From NCBI GenBank assembly GCA_964513565.1, contig CAZENE010000007.1, positions 1 through 64,000 of the forward strand: DNA of 64,000 nucleotides. The letters are read 5' to 3'. Source of the stretch: Delta-02 sp964513565. GTDB lineage: Bacteria; Desulfobacterota; Syntrophorhabdia; Syntrophorhabdales; Syntrophorhabdaceae. Below, piece after piece: positions 52,168-61,523 of the stretch; position 1 is the stretch's first letter; every line of letters starts with the position of its first letter. A model generated the notes under the pieces. The model searched no databases, was not told the origin of the DNA, and saw only the letters and a list, made by a program, of their open reading frames with translations. Made by a program: the position numbers and the translations under genes.

Positions 52168-52809
52168 TCATTTTTGTTCCTCCAGATCGAAGCCGGCAAA
52201 GAGATCATTTGCCGAAATTTCTATAGCTTCTTTCATTTCCCGTACGTATTTCGGGCGGATACCGTCGCGCCAGCGGGGATATCCCCCGACCCAGACATAC
52301 AGGATCAGCCGCAGGAATTCACCCCGTTCAAACACATAGCCGCCAAAATCAACGAAACCATCGGCGCGATCGAATGTAATGCCGATCGGTTCCGTATGCG
52401 CGTATTTCGCCATAATTTTCTCGATCATCTCCCGATGACGGAAGCCTTCCGGCTGCTGACGGAACTTTTCCTCTTCCCGGGGGAAGGGATAAAGCGTGTA
52501 TACCTCACCGATGAAACCTTTGAAATCTGTCCCATGTAGGGAACCCATAAGGCTGCCGATCCGAGACGGCTCGAGCGTATAGCCATCAAGCCGGACCGTG
52601 GAAGGTATGTCGCCGGAGCCCTGCGCACGTCGGCTCATGGGCCGGACCGTGGGGGGTATATTGCCGGGGCCCTGCGCCAGTTGACTCACGGCGCGGCAAA
52701 AATCGTCGGCAAAGAAGAAATGAACCTCGAGAAGCAGCATATCCGTTTCGATATTAAAGAAACCGAACGCTATTTGCCCATGGCTCAACGATTGAAATGC
52801 AAGAGGCAT
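52168..52809 (-). CDS. Hypothetical protein with internal 17-residue repeat
   Basis: 213 residues. The N-terminus is hydrophobic without a clear signal. Residues ~40-75 hold two copies of an AQGxGxIPxTVRxxxR-type unit, encoded by a 51-base imperfect tandem repeat (52591-52692). The C-terminal part (FVDFGGYVFERGEFLRLILY, WVGGYPRWRDGIRPKYVREM) looks like a real folded domain. No family recognised. The start is uncertain; coding evidence is best from ~52560 to the stop. Confidence 0.6.
   Translation of the reverse strand: MPLAFQSLSHGQIAFGFFNIETDMLLLEVHFFFADDFCRAVSQLAQGPGNIPPTVRPMSRRAQGSGDIPSTVRLDGYTLEPSRIGSLMGSLHGTDFKGFIGEVYTLYPFPREEEKFRQQPEGFRHREMIEKIMAKYAHTEPIGITFDRADGFVDFGGYVFERGEFLRLILYVWVGGYPRWRDGIRPKYVREMKEAIEISANDLFAGFDLEEQK
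52591..52692. repeat. 51-bp imperfect in-frame tandem repeat
   Basis: Two units starting CCGGACCGTGG at 52591 and 52642 share most positions over 51 bases, each ending near CCCTGCGC. Because 51 is a multiple of three, it duplicates 17 codons of the minus-strand hypothetical gene. Confidence 0.75.
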
Positions 52810-52829
52810 GGTTCCTCCGGAGATGGCCT

Positions 52830-52961
52830 GCGTTCTGCTTTGTGCGTTCTGGATTGTATGTTTGCATGTTGTGCAGTCCCAGAAGTTTATTTTTTAATAT
52901 ACCATTAATCGGTAAATTAGCTCGAAATAATTGTTTTTTAACATAGAACGCAGGACGTAAA
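52830..52961. repeat. Heptad-repeat locus G between divergent genes
   Basis: Left arm 52830-52871: GCGTTCT, GCTTTGT, GCGTTCT, GGATTGT, ATGTTTG, CATGTTG, in register. Right arm 52941-52961: ACATAGA, ACGCAGG, ACGTAAA. The A/T-rich spacer contains TTTTTTAA just before the right arm, as in loci E and H. Unlike most loci it is upstream of both neighbours. Confidence 0.82.
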
Positions 52962-53002
52962 ACCCTCTTGTATTAAAACGAGATTTAGGGAAAAATATCA
53001 GT

Positions 53003-54145
53003 ATGGACCCTTATTTGACAAATGACCTGAAAGACATCGAGGCCGCGGTGCGCGAGTTCTGCGCGAAGGAAATGGAGCAGGAGCACCTTCATGAGCTTGA
53101 AGACCTGCACGCGTACCCAAGGGGACTGTATGGCAAGATCGGGGACCTGGGCATCATAGGCGCCGGTTTTTCTGAGGATGTCGGCGGTTCTGGGTACGGT
53201 GCGTTGGGGCATGTGGCCGTTGTTGCGGAACTGTGCCGGAATCTGCCGGGAATGGGTATGGCCCTCAGTCTCGGGTACATTCCCGCATTTGTCGTCGATG
53301 TCTTCGGAAGCTATGCGCAGCGGGAAAAATACATCCGTCCCCTCGTTGAAGGAAAGTTTGTGTCAGCCGTTAGCGTGACCGAGCCGGACAGCGGAAGCGA
53401 TCTCGGTTCGGCAAAGACGAGGATAGTCGAGATGGACGACCATTTCCTCGTAAACGGCTCAAAGGTTTTCACAACGAATGCGGGTTACGCGGATTTTTAC
53501 ACCCTGATGGGACGCGATGGGGACGGCCTCTCCCTCATTATTGTCGACAAGGAGGTTATTGCATCGAACGGGCCCGGACATTTCGAGATAAACGATCTTG
53601 GGCGGAAAATGGGTATTAATACGACAACATCGGGAGAACTTGTCTTCAATGACCTGCGGATACCCAAGGAGAATATCCTCGGGCAACGCGGCAAGGGCTT
53701 AAGGATGGTACTCGACGGGTTCGAGCTCGGCAGGATCGTCATCGCCGCGCAGGCTCTCGGTGCAATGATCTACGGTTACGAACGGGCGACAGATCATGCT
53801 AAAAACCGGAAGCAGTTTGGACGGCAGATCATTAAATTCCAAGCGGTAAAACATGATCTCGTCGATATGTACGTTGAGATCGAAAAATGCCGGAGCCTTC
53901 TGCATAAAACAGCCTGGCTGTATGACAGAAAAGACCCCGAATCAAAGAAATATTCTTCAATGGTCAAACTGACCGTTCCGCAAAACGCGATAGACATCCT
54001 GAACAGAGCTATCGATATCCTTGGCGGCTATGGCTATATGCGCGACCAGGGCATCGAAGGCGCCCTGCGCGACATCCGCATCACGTCAATATACGAGGGT
54101 ACCGGGAATATACAGAAGAATGTCATCGCAAGACTGCTGTTTTAG
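53003..54145 (+). CDS. Acyl-CoA dehydrogenase
   Basis: 380 residues. FAD-dependent alpha,beta-oxidation of acyl-CoA. Signatures: SAVSVTEPDSGSDLGSAKT (FAD/substrate loop), FTTNAGYADFYTLM, GYERATDHAKNRKQFGRQI, AIDILGGYGYMRDQ and the catalytic Glu in TSIYEGTGNIQKNVI. A role in the acyl-CoA steps after ring cleavage (pimeloyl- or glutaryl-CoA) or in fatty acid use is plausible but not shown. The heptad array H follows the stop. Confidence 0.94.
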   Translation: MDPYLTNDLKDIEAAVREFCAKEMEQEHLHELEDLHAYPRGLYGKIGDLGIIGAGFSEDVGGSGYGALGHVAVVAELCRNLPGMGMALSLGYIPAFVVDVFGSYAQREKYIRPLVEGKFVSAVSVTEPDSGSDLGSAKTRIVEMDDHFLVNGSKVFTTNAGYADFYTLMGRDGDGLSLIIVDKEVIASNGPGHFEINDLGRKMGINTTTSGELVFNDLRIPKENILGQRGKGLRMVLDGFELGRIVIAAQALGAMIYGYERATDHAKNRKQFGRQIIKFQAVKHDLVDMYVEIEKCRSLLHKTAWLYDRKDPESKKYSSMVKLTVPQNAIDILNRAIDILGGYGYMRDQGIEGALRDIRITSIYEGTGNIQKNVIARLLF

Positions 54146-54146
54146 T

Positions 54147-54337
54147 GGTTCTACGTACGTTCCACGTTAAAAAACCTGATATATCCCCTTGGCCGGAATG
54201 GCGACTTTGGAGCAATTGCAGAGCACAATCTCCTGATAAAGATACCGGTCGATTACACCGGACTGTCGTGTGTAATCCGGAACCCTTACAAGGAATTTGT
54301 TAACGTAGAACGTAGAACGTAGAACGTAGAACGTGTC
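54147..54337. repeat. Heptad-repeat locus H, inverted arms
   Basis: Left arm 54148-54168 (GTTCTACGTACGTTCCACGTT). Right arm 54303-54337: four perfect ACGTAGA units and ACGTGTC. The spacer of ~130 bases includes a GATTACACCGG...CCGGACTG-like hairpin near 54252. Lies between convergent acyl-CoA dehydrogenase and ABC-F genes and joins the latter's stop codon. Confidence 0.88.
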
Positions 54338-56193
54338 TATATCTCTCTCAATCTTTCTTCGAATTCCCGCGCAAGGGCGTCATGCTCCACGGTGATAACT
54401 TCAAGCTCGTCAAACAGGTTATCGATCTGTTTTTTCGTGTCGTGAATGGACATTGAAAGTTCGATGATCGCCTTTCCGTCACCCCGCCCGGACGCGGCAA
54501 CGAGGGACCCGTTGTCACGGGTGAGCTGCTTTTCCGCGGATGTGATCGTTGATTCAATTTCCTGTATGCGGCTCTTCAAAGGTGACAATGACCGGGAGCG
54601 CTCGTTGATGATATCGGCCCGGAGCCTTTTGGATTCCTTCTTAAGTACGCTTTTCGCCGGGGACTCCTCGGCAAGGGCCCCATTTTCATCGCGCCCGGCC
54701 TCGTCTTCCCAGCCGACCCGGGCGAGGAAGTCTTCATAATTTCCGTCAAAGACGTCCATCCTATTCCCATCGAATACTATAAGTCTCTCGGCCACCGCGT
54801 CGAGTATCATCTCACTGTGCGTCACGATAACAACGGCACCGTCAAAGTTGTTTATGGCCTCGACCAGCGAATCGATCGACTCCATATCGAGATGGTTGGT
54901 CGGCTCATCAAGGAGCAGGAGATTTGCGGGCTCAGCAATTATCTTCCCGAGGAGGACCCTGCTTCTTTCACCGCCCGACAATACTCCTATCTTTTTCAGG
55001 GCTTTGTCGCCATCGAACATCATGGCACCGCATATGCCCCTGACCGCCGTTTTGCTGCGCGAGGGCTCGACGCTCCATATTTCATCCTCTATCGTTATGC
55101 CCGGATCGAGACGGTCGACGTTCATCTGCCCGAAATATCCCATTTTGAGGTTCTGGCTGAATGTTATCGTCCCGCTGACGGGCTTTAACACCCCGGCCAT
55201 GATATTGAGGAGCGTTGTCTTGCCTTTTCCGTTCTTGCCGATGATCCCTATACGGTCGCGTTTCTTGACGGCGATCGTAAAATCGCTGATGAGATCGGTA
55301 TTCCCGGGATGATATGAAAAATTCACCCCGTCAGCTTCAAGGAGCCATCTTCCCGGAAAAGGCGCCGCATTGAACGAAAATTCAAGATTTTCAAGAGTAG
55401 AAAGCTTGTCCATCTTTTCTTTTTTCTGGAGCTGCCGTATCCGCGACTGCACGGAACGGGCACGGGTCGCCTGCGCCCGGAACCGATTAATGAAGAGCTC
55501 TATCTCTTTGCGCTTTTTTTCTTCATTTATCCGGGTCTGTTCATAGACGTCTTCTTCCTCGATGATCTGCTCGTACAATTTGTGGGTCGACCCTGCGATC
55601 TTGCGCATCCGCATACGATGGACAGCCATCGTATGGGTTGTTACGGAATCCATGAAATCACGGTCATGCGTGATAAGGATCATTTCGCCCCTCCAGCCCT
55701 TAAGGAACTGGACAAGCCACCTTATAGACACGATATCCAGGTAGTTTGTAGGTTCATCGAGAAGCAGCATCCTGGGTTCGGCGATCAATATCCTTGCGAG
55801 GTTGAGCCTGACCTGAAAACCGCCGCTTAATTTTCGGGGGTCGGTGTGCAGGTCTACCTCCTTAAAGCCCAGCCCTGAGAGAATGGTCTTCGCCTTGTAT
55901 GACTCGTCACGGCCGTCATCACGGACCGGAAGGTCCGCAGAGGCCTCGGCAAGCACCGAGCTGTTGCTGAACGATAAGTGCTGGGACAGGTGACGGATCG
56001 AGTAGCCCCGGGGAATAATTATCTCTCCGGAATCGGGCGTCTCGTCCCTCAGTATCATCCTGAAAAGAGTTGTTTTTCCCGTTCCATTACGCCCTACAAG
56101 CCCCAACCGCTCGCCGGCGCCGACAGTAAAGCTCGCCTCGCTGAAAAGGGTCTGGGTGCCGTATGCTTTGGAAAGGTTATTTACGATAAGCAT
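54337..56193 (-). CDS. ABC-F family ATPase
   Basis: 618 residues from ATG 56193 (MLIVNNLSKAYGTQT). Two ABC domains: Walker A GLVGRNGTGKTTLF and IGIIGKNGKGKTTLLN, signatures KLSGGFQVRLNLAR and VLSGGERSRVLLGK, Walker B MLLLDEPTNYLD and LLLLDEPTNHLD. A charged linker (~235-300) and a C-terminal coiled coil (~525-618) complete the Uup/YheS-type plan. No membrane segments; acts on the ribosome. A longer reading from 56256 lacks support. Confidence 0.95.
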   Translation of the reverse strand: MLIVNNLSKAYGTQTLFSEASFTVGAGERLGLVGRNGTGKTTLFRMILRDETPDSGEIIIPRGYSIRHLSQHLSFSNSSVLAEASADLPVRDDGRDESYKAKTILSGLGFKEVDLHTDPRKLSGGFQVRLNLARILIAEPRMLLLDEPTNYLDIVSIRWLVQFLKGWRGEMILITHDRDFMDSVTTHTMAVHRMRMRKIAGSTHKLYEQIIEEEDVYEQTRINEEKKRKEIELFINRFRAQATRARSVQSRIRQLQKKEKMDKLSTLENLEFSFNAAPFPGRWLLEADGVNFSYHPGNTDLISDFTIAVKKRDRIGIIGKNGKGKTTLLNIMAGVLKPVSGTITFSQNLKMGYFGQMNVDRLDPGITIEDEIWSVEPSRSKTAVRGICGAMMFDGDKALKKIGVLSGGERSRVLLGKIIAEPANLLLLDEPTNHLDMESIDSLVEAINNFDGAVVIVTHSEMILDAVAERLIVFDGNRMDVFDGNYEDFLARVGWEDEAGRDENGALAEESPAKSVLKKESKRLRADIINERSRSLSPLKSRIQEIESTITSAEKQLTRDNGSLVAASGRGDGKAIIELSMSIHDTKKQIDNLFDELEVITVEHDALAREFEERLREI

Positions 56194-56351
56194 GGAATGA
56201 GCGCCATTGCGTGATATAAAACGCTCTATAATAACGCACCAGAGCCGAAAGTGCAATAATACGGGCGGAGAGAATAGCCGATGGATGATACGGAAACAGG
56301 AGGTCAGCGACTTCGGGTAATAGGAAGAACTTTCCCTCGGCCTCTCATTAC

Positions 56352-56378
56352 CTGAAACTTGGAACTGAAGCTTGAAAC
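56352..56378. repeat. Degenerate heptad-like locus J
   Basis: CTGAAAC, TTGGAAC, TGAAGC, TTGAAAC in near 7-base register, seven bases behind the stop of the minus-strand YIP1 gene. No partner arm is clear. Confidence 0.5.
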
Positions 56379-56384
56379 CCGGTG

Positions 56385-56972
56385 TTAGGGCATTATCATC
56401 GGCCCGGACGGAAGCACAAGGCGGGCAAGCACATTGATTATGATCGATACCACGATGCTGACAATGATTATGACAACAAAGTAACCAAGGGTTTTCTCCC
56501 TCGGTGTTTCCATAAGGATAGGGAGACCGACATAAAGGAGATAGAGGCCGTACAGTGACGCAATGAGGGTCAGGATCCCCAGCATCGGGATCAGCATGAA
56601 GATGCCTCCGATCCAGGCCGGCGTAAAGGAGAACACCGCTACCTTGACGGCTGATAACATATCCTTACGCGAACTAAACGAAGGGGCCAGCGCATCAATG
56701 ATGAAAGCTACGATGTAAACCCCGACAAGACTCAGTATATATGACAGTATCATATGAACGAGGCCCGCCAGAAAGGGAATGCGGAAATGAATACCCAGCA
56801 TGGATGTGCCCATCAGGGTCATTCCGATAAAGCCTGCCGCAGCGGGGATTATAGCGAGAATGGCGGCATACGACACAAACAGTTCCTTAATGGTGGTTTG
56901 CTCGTTCTTTACGACCGACCATGTTTCCCCTGGTTTAAACATGATATTTCTCGCCCGATCTACCAGATTCAT
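56385..56972 (-). CDS. YIP1-family membrane protein
   Basis: 195 residues from ATG 56972, with GAGGAGG upstream. The cytoplasmic start RARNIMFKPGETWSVVKNEQ is characteristic, followed by about five membrane segments. Function unknown in bacteria. Confidence 0.88.
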   Translation of the reverse strand: MNLVDRARNIMFKPGETWSVVKNEQTTIKELFVSYAAILAIIPAAAGFIGMTLMGTSMLGIHFRIPFLAGLVHMILSYILSLVGVYIVAFIIDALAPSFSSRKDMLSAVKVAVFSFTPAWIGGIFMLIPMLGILTLIASLYGLYLLYVGLPILMETPREKTLGYFVVIIIVSIVVSIIINVLARLVLPSGPMIMP

Positions 56973-57070
56973 AGAGCCTCCTCGTTCCTGCAGATTTATA
57001 CCCTTTTCTTGCAATTGACGGTGAATTCAAGTCTTTCTACCACAGTGCATGGAACTGCACAAGCATTTTA

Positions 57071-58438
57071 CTAGTTTTCGGTCTTTTTTTTACGGGTGAT
57101 GAGTCCGAAGATCATGACGACCATGATATATGCCGTCACCGGCCACAAAGGGTGAATGACCTTATGCAGGCCAAATAGGAACGAAGACCCGATTATGATC
57201 ACTGTTCCCAAGAGTGCCGCGAACGCGAAGCCGCTTTTGACCCCGGGCAGGAACCACCCAGCAAAAACGATATATACTATTGAGCTCAAGAAAACCGCGA
57301 GCCATGTGACCTCGCGCAGGATCTCCCTGACGAAAAACCCGAGGGCGAGCGACAACCCGCCTATAGCGAGCGTGGTCAGGCGCGATACCAAAAGTACGCG
57401 CCTGTCATTTTCGATCTTGAACAGGGGTGCGAGGTAACCCTTTACCGCAAGCGTCGTCGCCCCCATAAGAAACGGTGAACCGGAACTCATCAGCGGGGCC
57501 CACATGCTGATAAGGAAGAAAACCGCGACAAAAGGCGGGACTATCGTAAGGAGCGACGGGAGCGCCGCAAGTGAACTTATTTCGGGAAAGCGGTATTTCG
57601 CTATTATTCCGCACAGGGCGGCCATAACGACCACCGGGATCGCGATCAAATTCCCGATTATGATCCCCTTTTTCCCCTCGCCCGGTGTTTTCGCGGATGA
57701 TGCTGTATTAATCACGGGTTGGGCAAGGACGCCGAGGGTAAAATTGATGAAGCACCAGCTAAGCGCCTGAGATACACCGAGATCGCCGAAAGCCGTGTAG
57801 TAGTGGCCGGTATTGGCCATAGCGCTTAGGGCCCCTGTCGAAAAGATAACGTAGAACCCCCCCAGAAAAATGCCGAATACAATTGCGCAGATATGAATGA
57901 GGTTGGTATAGGCCGTCGCGACAAACCCGCCCATGACATTATAGAGTGTAAATACGACAGTGGTCAGCACCATGCCCTGATTATAGGAAATAGCGCCCTT
58001 CGTGAGCACGGACAGTATAGCGCCCCCGCCCACGATCTGCATTGTGACGATCCAGATCGAAAATATGAGCTGAAGGATACCCGCGAGCCTCGTTGTTTTA
58101 CGGTCGTAAAGGCTGCCCACTACATCGAGTATGGAATATGTTTTCTTGCCCCCCAGCACCCGGGTCAGAAGGGCCGCGGTTACAAACATGGCGATCCATA
58201 TCCCGGCCTGAAACCATAAAGCCGACAGGCCGTGGATGAAGGCACCTTGCGCCATGCCCACTATCGAGACACCGCCGATCCACGTACCGGCTATGAGCAC
58301 TGCGATGAAAGGCACCGACAGGCCCCGTGATGCGACAAGGTACGCATCGGACGACCGCGACCTGCGCGTCACGAACACCCCCGTCATCCAGAGAATGGCG
58401 ATATAGACCGCTATCGCAATGAGATAAAGCCCGGTCAT
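57071..58438 (-). CDS. Sodium:solute symporter family protein
   Basis: 455 residues, ~12-13 membrane segments. GTWIGGVSIVGMAQGAFIHG, ILDVVGSLYDRKT and MGGFVATAYTNLIHI fit the SSS family. A carboxylate or other organic substrate is likely. It starts 18 bases after the enoyl-CoA hydratase gene, so uptake and degradation may be linked. Confidence 0.88.
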   Translation of the reverse strand: MTGLYLIAIAVYIAILWMTGVFVTRRSRSSDAYLVASRGLSVPFIAVLIAGTWIGGVSIVGMAQGAFIHGLSALWFQAGIWIAMFVTAALLTRVLGGKKTYSILDVVGSLYDRKTTRLAGILQLIFSIWIVTMQIVGGGAILSVLTKGAISYNQGMVLTTVVFTLYNVMGGFVATAYTNLIHICAIVFGIFLGGFYVIFSTGALSAMANTGHYYTAFGDLGVSQALSWCFINFTLGVLAQPVINTASSAKTPGEGKKGIIIGNLIAIPVVVMAALCGIIAKYRFPEISSLAALPSLLTIVPPFVAVFFLISMWAPLMSSGSPFLMGATTLAVKGYLAPLFKIENDRRVLLVSRLTTLAIGGLSLALGFFVREILREVTWLAVFLSSIVYIVFAGWFLPGVKSGFAFAALLGTVIIIGSSFLFGLHKVIHPLWPVTAYIMVVMIFGLITRKKKTEN

Positions 58439-58456
58439 GCCTTAAACTTTCTTCCG

Positions 58457-59212
58457 TCATTTTTTGCTAAAAAATTCATCCAGTCTCTGTTTAAAAAGGG
58501 GCTTCGAAGCAAACTCCGCAACATAGCGGCGCTCCCGGTCGAGGTGCGTTTCGAGGCCGAAGAAAAGGCAGCGGTTAACGAGGTCCTTGTAGTTGACAAT
58601 AGTCTCCATGGGCAGGGCCCGCAATGACCCGAGAAGCTCATCGAGCTTGCCTTCGACCTCCCCGTCATCACAGACAATATTTACAAGTCCCAGTGATCTT
58701 GCTTCATCCATGGTAATGTTCCGGGACAGCAGATACATCTCGCTGTAGAGCTTCATGCCGACGATCCGCGGAAGAAAGATACTGCCGCCGCCGTCAGGTG
58801 TAAGCCCGATCCTGCGGTAGCCCATGTTCATGATGGTCTTTTTCGTGGCAAGAGAGAGATCGCAGGCAAGCGCGAGCCCTACCCCGGCCCCGACGGCCAC
58901 ACCCTCTATTACCGCTATGACAATAGCGGGGATATTGCGGATAAGTTTGATGCTCTCGTTCAAGACCCCGGCCTCGGCATCGATCAGAGCCTCCGCATCT
59001 TCCGAATCCCGGAACGCCATTATGTCTCCGCCCGAGCAAAAGGCCCCGCCCGAACCCCGTATGACAACAAAGGGCGCCCTCTGGCGGGCGGCATTTTTCA
59101 GTGCCTCATATAGACCGGCCAGCAGGTCGTAATCCATCGCGTTTTTCTTATCCGGCCTGTTCAGCGTTATCGTGAAAACATCATCTTTCATGGATTCCAG
59201 CACAACGGACAT
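58457..59212 (-). CDS. Enoyl-CoA hydratase/isomerase family protein
   Basis: 251 residues, crotonase fold. Oxyanion segments are GSGGAFCSGGDIMAFRDSE and EGVAVGAGVGLALACDLSL. The second catalytic-position segment MGYRRIGLTPDGGGSIFLPR has Asp where hydratases have a Glu, as in isomerase-type members. GGAGG precedes the ATG. Substrate unknown. Confidence 0.92.
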   Translation of the reverse strand: MSVVLESMKDDVFTITLNRPDKKNAMDYDLLAGLYEALKNAARQRAPFVVIRGSGGAFCSGGDIMAFRDSEDAEALIDAEAGVLNESIKLIRNIPAIVIAVIEGVAVGAGVGLALACDLSLATKKTIMNMGYRRIGLTPDGGGSIFLPRIVGMKLYSEMYLLSRNITMDEARSLGLVNIVCDDGEVEGKLDELLGSLRALPMETIVNYKDLVNRCLFFGLETHLDRERRYVAEFASKPLFKQRLDEFFSKK

Positions 59213-59578
59213 AGAAACCTCCTGAGAAGATTTGGTGACGGGCTGTAGTGATGGGGCACATCGGGAAATTTATTGCCTGTTGCCTGATCGCCTATAGCCC
59301 ACCACCCGCGTATCTTTAAGTCTTTCCCATCCCGGACGTTTTTTCAAGACAAAAGCATTCGCCGACCATGTTGGTTGCATCAATTCACCTTTTTCATCGC
59401 AGGGTTGACAATGTCGAGGGGCGGACGCGCCAGAGGGCGTCAATATACCCGTACTTCCTTAATATTAAGACTTTTATCTTGACATGGATGCTGTCTCAAA
59501 GATAATATTAAGTTTATAAAATTTTTCACAATTGAGTGCATCTTTAGATTTAGAAAATGACGAAAAGGAGAGGCCGTT
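59213..59578. other. Divergent intergenic region of the bam cluster
   Basis: 366 bases between the divergent enoyl-CoA hydratase and SDR genes. The right half holds the promoter and operator-like repeats listed separately; the left half has nothing recognisable. Confidence 0.6.
59458..59512 (+). promoter_or_regulatory. Promoter and operator-like palindrome of the SDR-bam genes
   Basis: TTGACA (59479-59484), 18 bases, TAATAT (59503-59508) form a fair sigma70 promoter with a ~65-base leader. A perfect 12-bp palindrome CTTAATATTAAG (59458-59469) stands upstream, and its half AATATTAAG recurs at 59504-59512, over the -10 box, exactly 43 bases (about four helix turns) on. A regulator could bind both sites. 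Confidence 0.5.
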
Positions 59579-60331
59579 ATGAAGTTAGAGGGCAAGAGTG
59601 CAATTGTAACGGGCGGCGGAAGAGGTGTCGGGCGTGCCATTAGTCTGGCGTTCGCAAAAGAGGGGGCGAATGTCGTTATTAACTACGCCGGCAACCAGAA
59701 AGCTGCTGATGAAGTAGTCGAGATGATCAAGGGAATGGGAAGAAAGGCGGTGGCGGTAAAGGGCGATGTGGGCCAGGAAGCGGATGCGCAGAAGATCGTC
59801 GAGACCTGTGCCGAGGCCTTCGGCTCAGTTCATATCGTTGTCAACAATGCCGGGATCTCCAAACCTTCAATGATGCACAAAATGAGCGTCGAAACTTGGG
59901 ACGAGGTCGTCAATGTTCAGATGCGGGGACCGTGGCTCATGGCCAAGGCCGCATCGAAATATTTTATGCAGCAGAGCTATGGACGGATCGTCAATGTGAC
60001 ATCGGTTGCCGGTGTCGTCGGCACGATCGGCCAGATAAACTACAGCGCCGCCAAGGGCGGGGTTATCTCCATGACCAAATCAATGGCCAGGGAGCTTGCA
60101 AAGTTCAACGTTACAGCCAACGTTATATCTCTCGGTATTGTTACGACAGAGATGACCCACACAATATCGACGGATGAGAAACTCAAAGAGATATATACAA
60201 AACGTATCCTTCTTGGAAGATATGCGGATCCCGAAGATGTCGCACCGGCATTCGTATTTTTTGCTTCCGATGACGCCCGCTATATAACGGGACAGCTTCT
60301 GTGTGTTGACGGCGGCTACGGAATGACGTAG
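59579..60331 (+). CDS. Short-chain dehydrogenase/reductase (FabG-like)
   Basis: 250 residues. The dinucleotide motif TGGGRGVGRAI, the NNAG motif (VVNNAGISK), Ser in VTSVAG and YSAAKGG with Tyr-Lys are all present. AAGGAG precedes the ATG. It opens the bam run, so a hydroxyacyl-CoA dehydrogenase role in benzoate-type catabolism is likely, but FabG-type function cannot be excluded. Confidence 0.9.
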   Translation: MKLEGKSAIVTGGGRGVGRAISLAFAKEGANVVINYAGNQKAADEVVEMIKGMGRKAVAVKGDVGQEADAQKIVETCAEAFGSVHIVVNNAGISKPSMMHKMSVETWDEVVNVQMRGPWLMAKAASKYFMQQSYGRIVNVTSVAGVVGTIGQINYSAAKGGVISMTKSMARELAKFNVTANVISLGIVTTEMTHTISTDEKLKEIYTKRILLGRYADPEDVAPAFVFFASDDARYITGQLLCVDGGYGMT

Positions 60332-60380
60332 GAATCAACGAGATGAGCAGTTTCACTCAAATTTATAAGGAGGTATTGTA

Positions 60381-61490
60381 ATGGGAGAATTGCCGAAAAC
60401 AATAAAACAATGGCAGATGGTTCAACCGACTGTATTTAACAGAGAAACTAAAGAGACAACACCGGGCAAACTGGAAATGGCCGAGATCCCCGTTCCCGAA
60501 TTGAAAGCCGGCGAAGTCCTCGTCGAGATCGCCGGATGCGGCGTGTGCCACACCGACCTTGGCTATTTCTATGATGGCGTCCCGACCGTCAGCAAACCCC
60601 CCCTGGCATTGGGCCATGAAATTGCCGGTACCGTCATAGCCGGTGACGCAGCATGGATCGGAAAAGAGGTCATTATCCCGGCCGTCATGCCGTGCCGTCA
60701 GTGCGACCTCTGCAAGACTGGCAGGGGCAACAGATGCCTCGCCCAGAAGATGCCCGGCAACTCGATTGGCGTATGGGGCGGCTTCGCAAGCCATATCGTC
60801 GTTCCTTCAATCGACCTTTGCCTTGTCAGGGATAAAAAAGGCTATAAACTGGAACAGCTCGCAGTCGTTGCAGACGCCGTTACGACCCCGTACCAGGCAA
60901 GCAAAAGAGCAGACCTGCAGCCCGGTGACAACGTCATCGTCATCGGCGCGACCGGCGGCGTAGGTGTCTACATGGCACAGACCGTGAAAGCGCTCGGCGC
61001 GAAAACCGTCATCGGTATCGCCCGGAATCCCGAAAAGCTGAAAAGAGCTCTGGATTACGGCTGCGACATGACGATCTCAACGCTCGACAAGACGAACAAA
61101 GACGTCGTTGGCGAATGGAGAGCTTACTGCAAGGCCAACGGCCTTCCCAATACAGGATGGAAGATCTTTGAAGTTACCGGAAGCAAGGCCGGCCAGGAAC
61201 TCGCCCTCGATCTTCTGTCCTTCGTCGGCAAACTCATTCTCGTCGGCTTCGGCATGGCGAAGAGTGAATATATGTTCTCGAAACTGATGGCCTTCGATGC
61301 CGAGGTTATCGGCACTTGGGGCTGTCTGCCCGAGTATTACCCGATCGTTCTCGACATGGTCCTCAGCAAGAAGATCCAGATCGATCCGTTTGTTGAGGTA
61401 AGGCCGATGAGCACAATAGCAACAACGTTTGACGAGATCCACAAAGCAGGCTCGCCTGCAAAACGCGTAGTCCTGACGCCTGATTTTTAA
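60381..61490 (+). CDS. bamQ: 6-hydroxycyclohex-1-ene-1-carbonyl-CoA dehydrogenase
   Basis: 369 residues, zinc-type alcohol dehydrogenase fold. It oxidises the hydroxy product of BamR with NAD to 6-oxocyclohex-1-ene-1-carbonyl-CoA. Catalytic zinc: GCGVCHTDLGYFYDG and GHEIAG. Structural zinc: CRQCDLCKTGRGNRC. NAD site: VIGATGGVGVYMAQ. The N-terminus (KQWQMVQPTVFNRETKE) is family-specific. AAGGAGG precedes the ATG. The link to bamA and bamR behind it makes the assignment firm. Confidence 0.92.
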   Translation: MGELPKTIKQWQMVQPTVFNRETKETTPGKLEMAEIPVPELKAGEVLVEIAGCGVCHTDLGYFYDGVPTVSKPPLALGHEIAGTVIAGDAAWIGKEVIIPAVMPCRQCDLCKTGRGNRCLAQKMPGNSIGVWGGFASHIVVPSIDLCLVRDKKGYKLEQLAVVADAVTTPYQASKRADLQPGDNVIVIGATGGVGVYMAQTVKALGAKTVIGIARNPEKLKRALDYGCDMTISTLDKTNKDVVGEWRAYCKANGLPNTGWKIFEVTGSKAGQELALDLLSFVGKLILVGFGMAKSEYMFSKLMAFDAEVIGTWGCLPEYYPIVLDMVLSKKIQIDPFVEVRPMSTIATTFDEIHKAGSPAKRVVLTPDF

Positions 61491-61523
61491 AGGTTGTTAT
61501 ACAAAAACTTTAGGAGGAATAGT

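Noticed and set aside
60363..60794. 143-codon minus-strand reading over bamQ
   Set aside because: Shadow of bamQ; no independent support.
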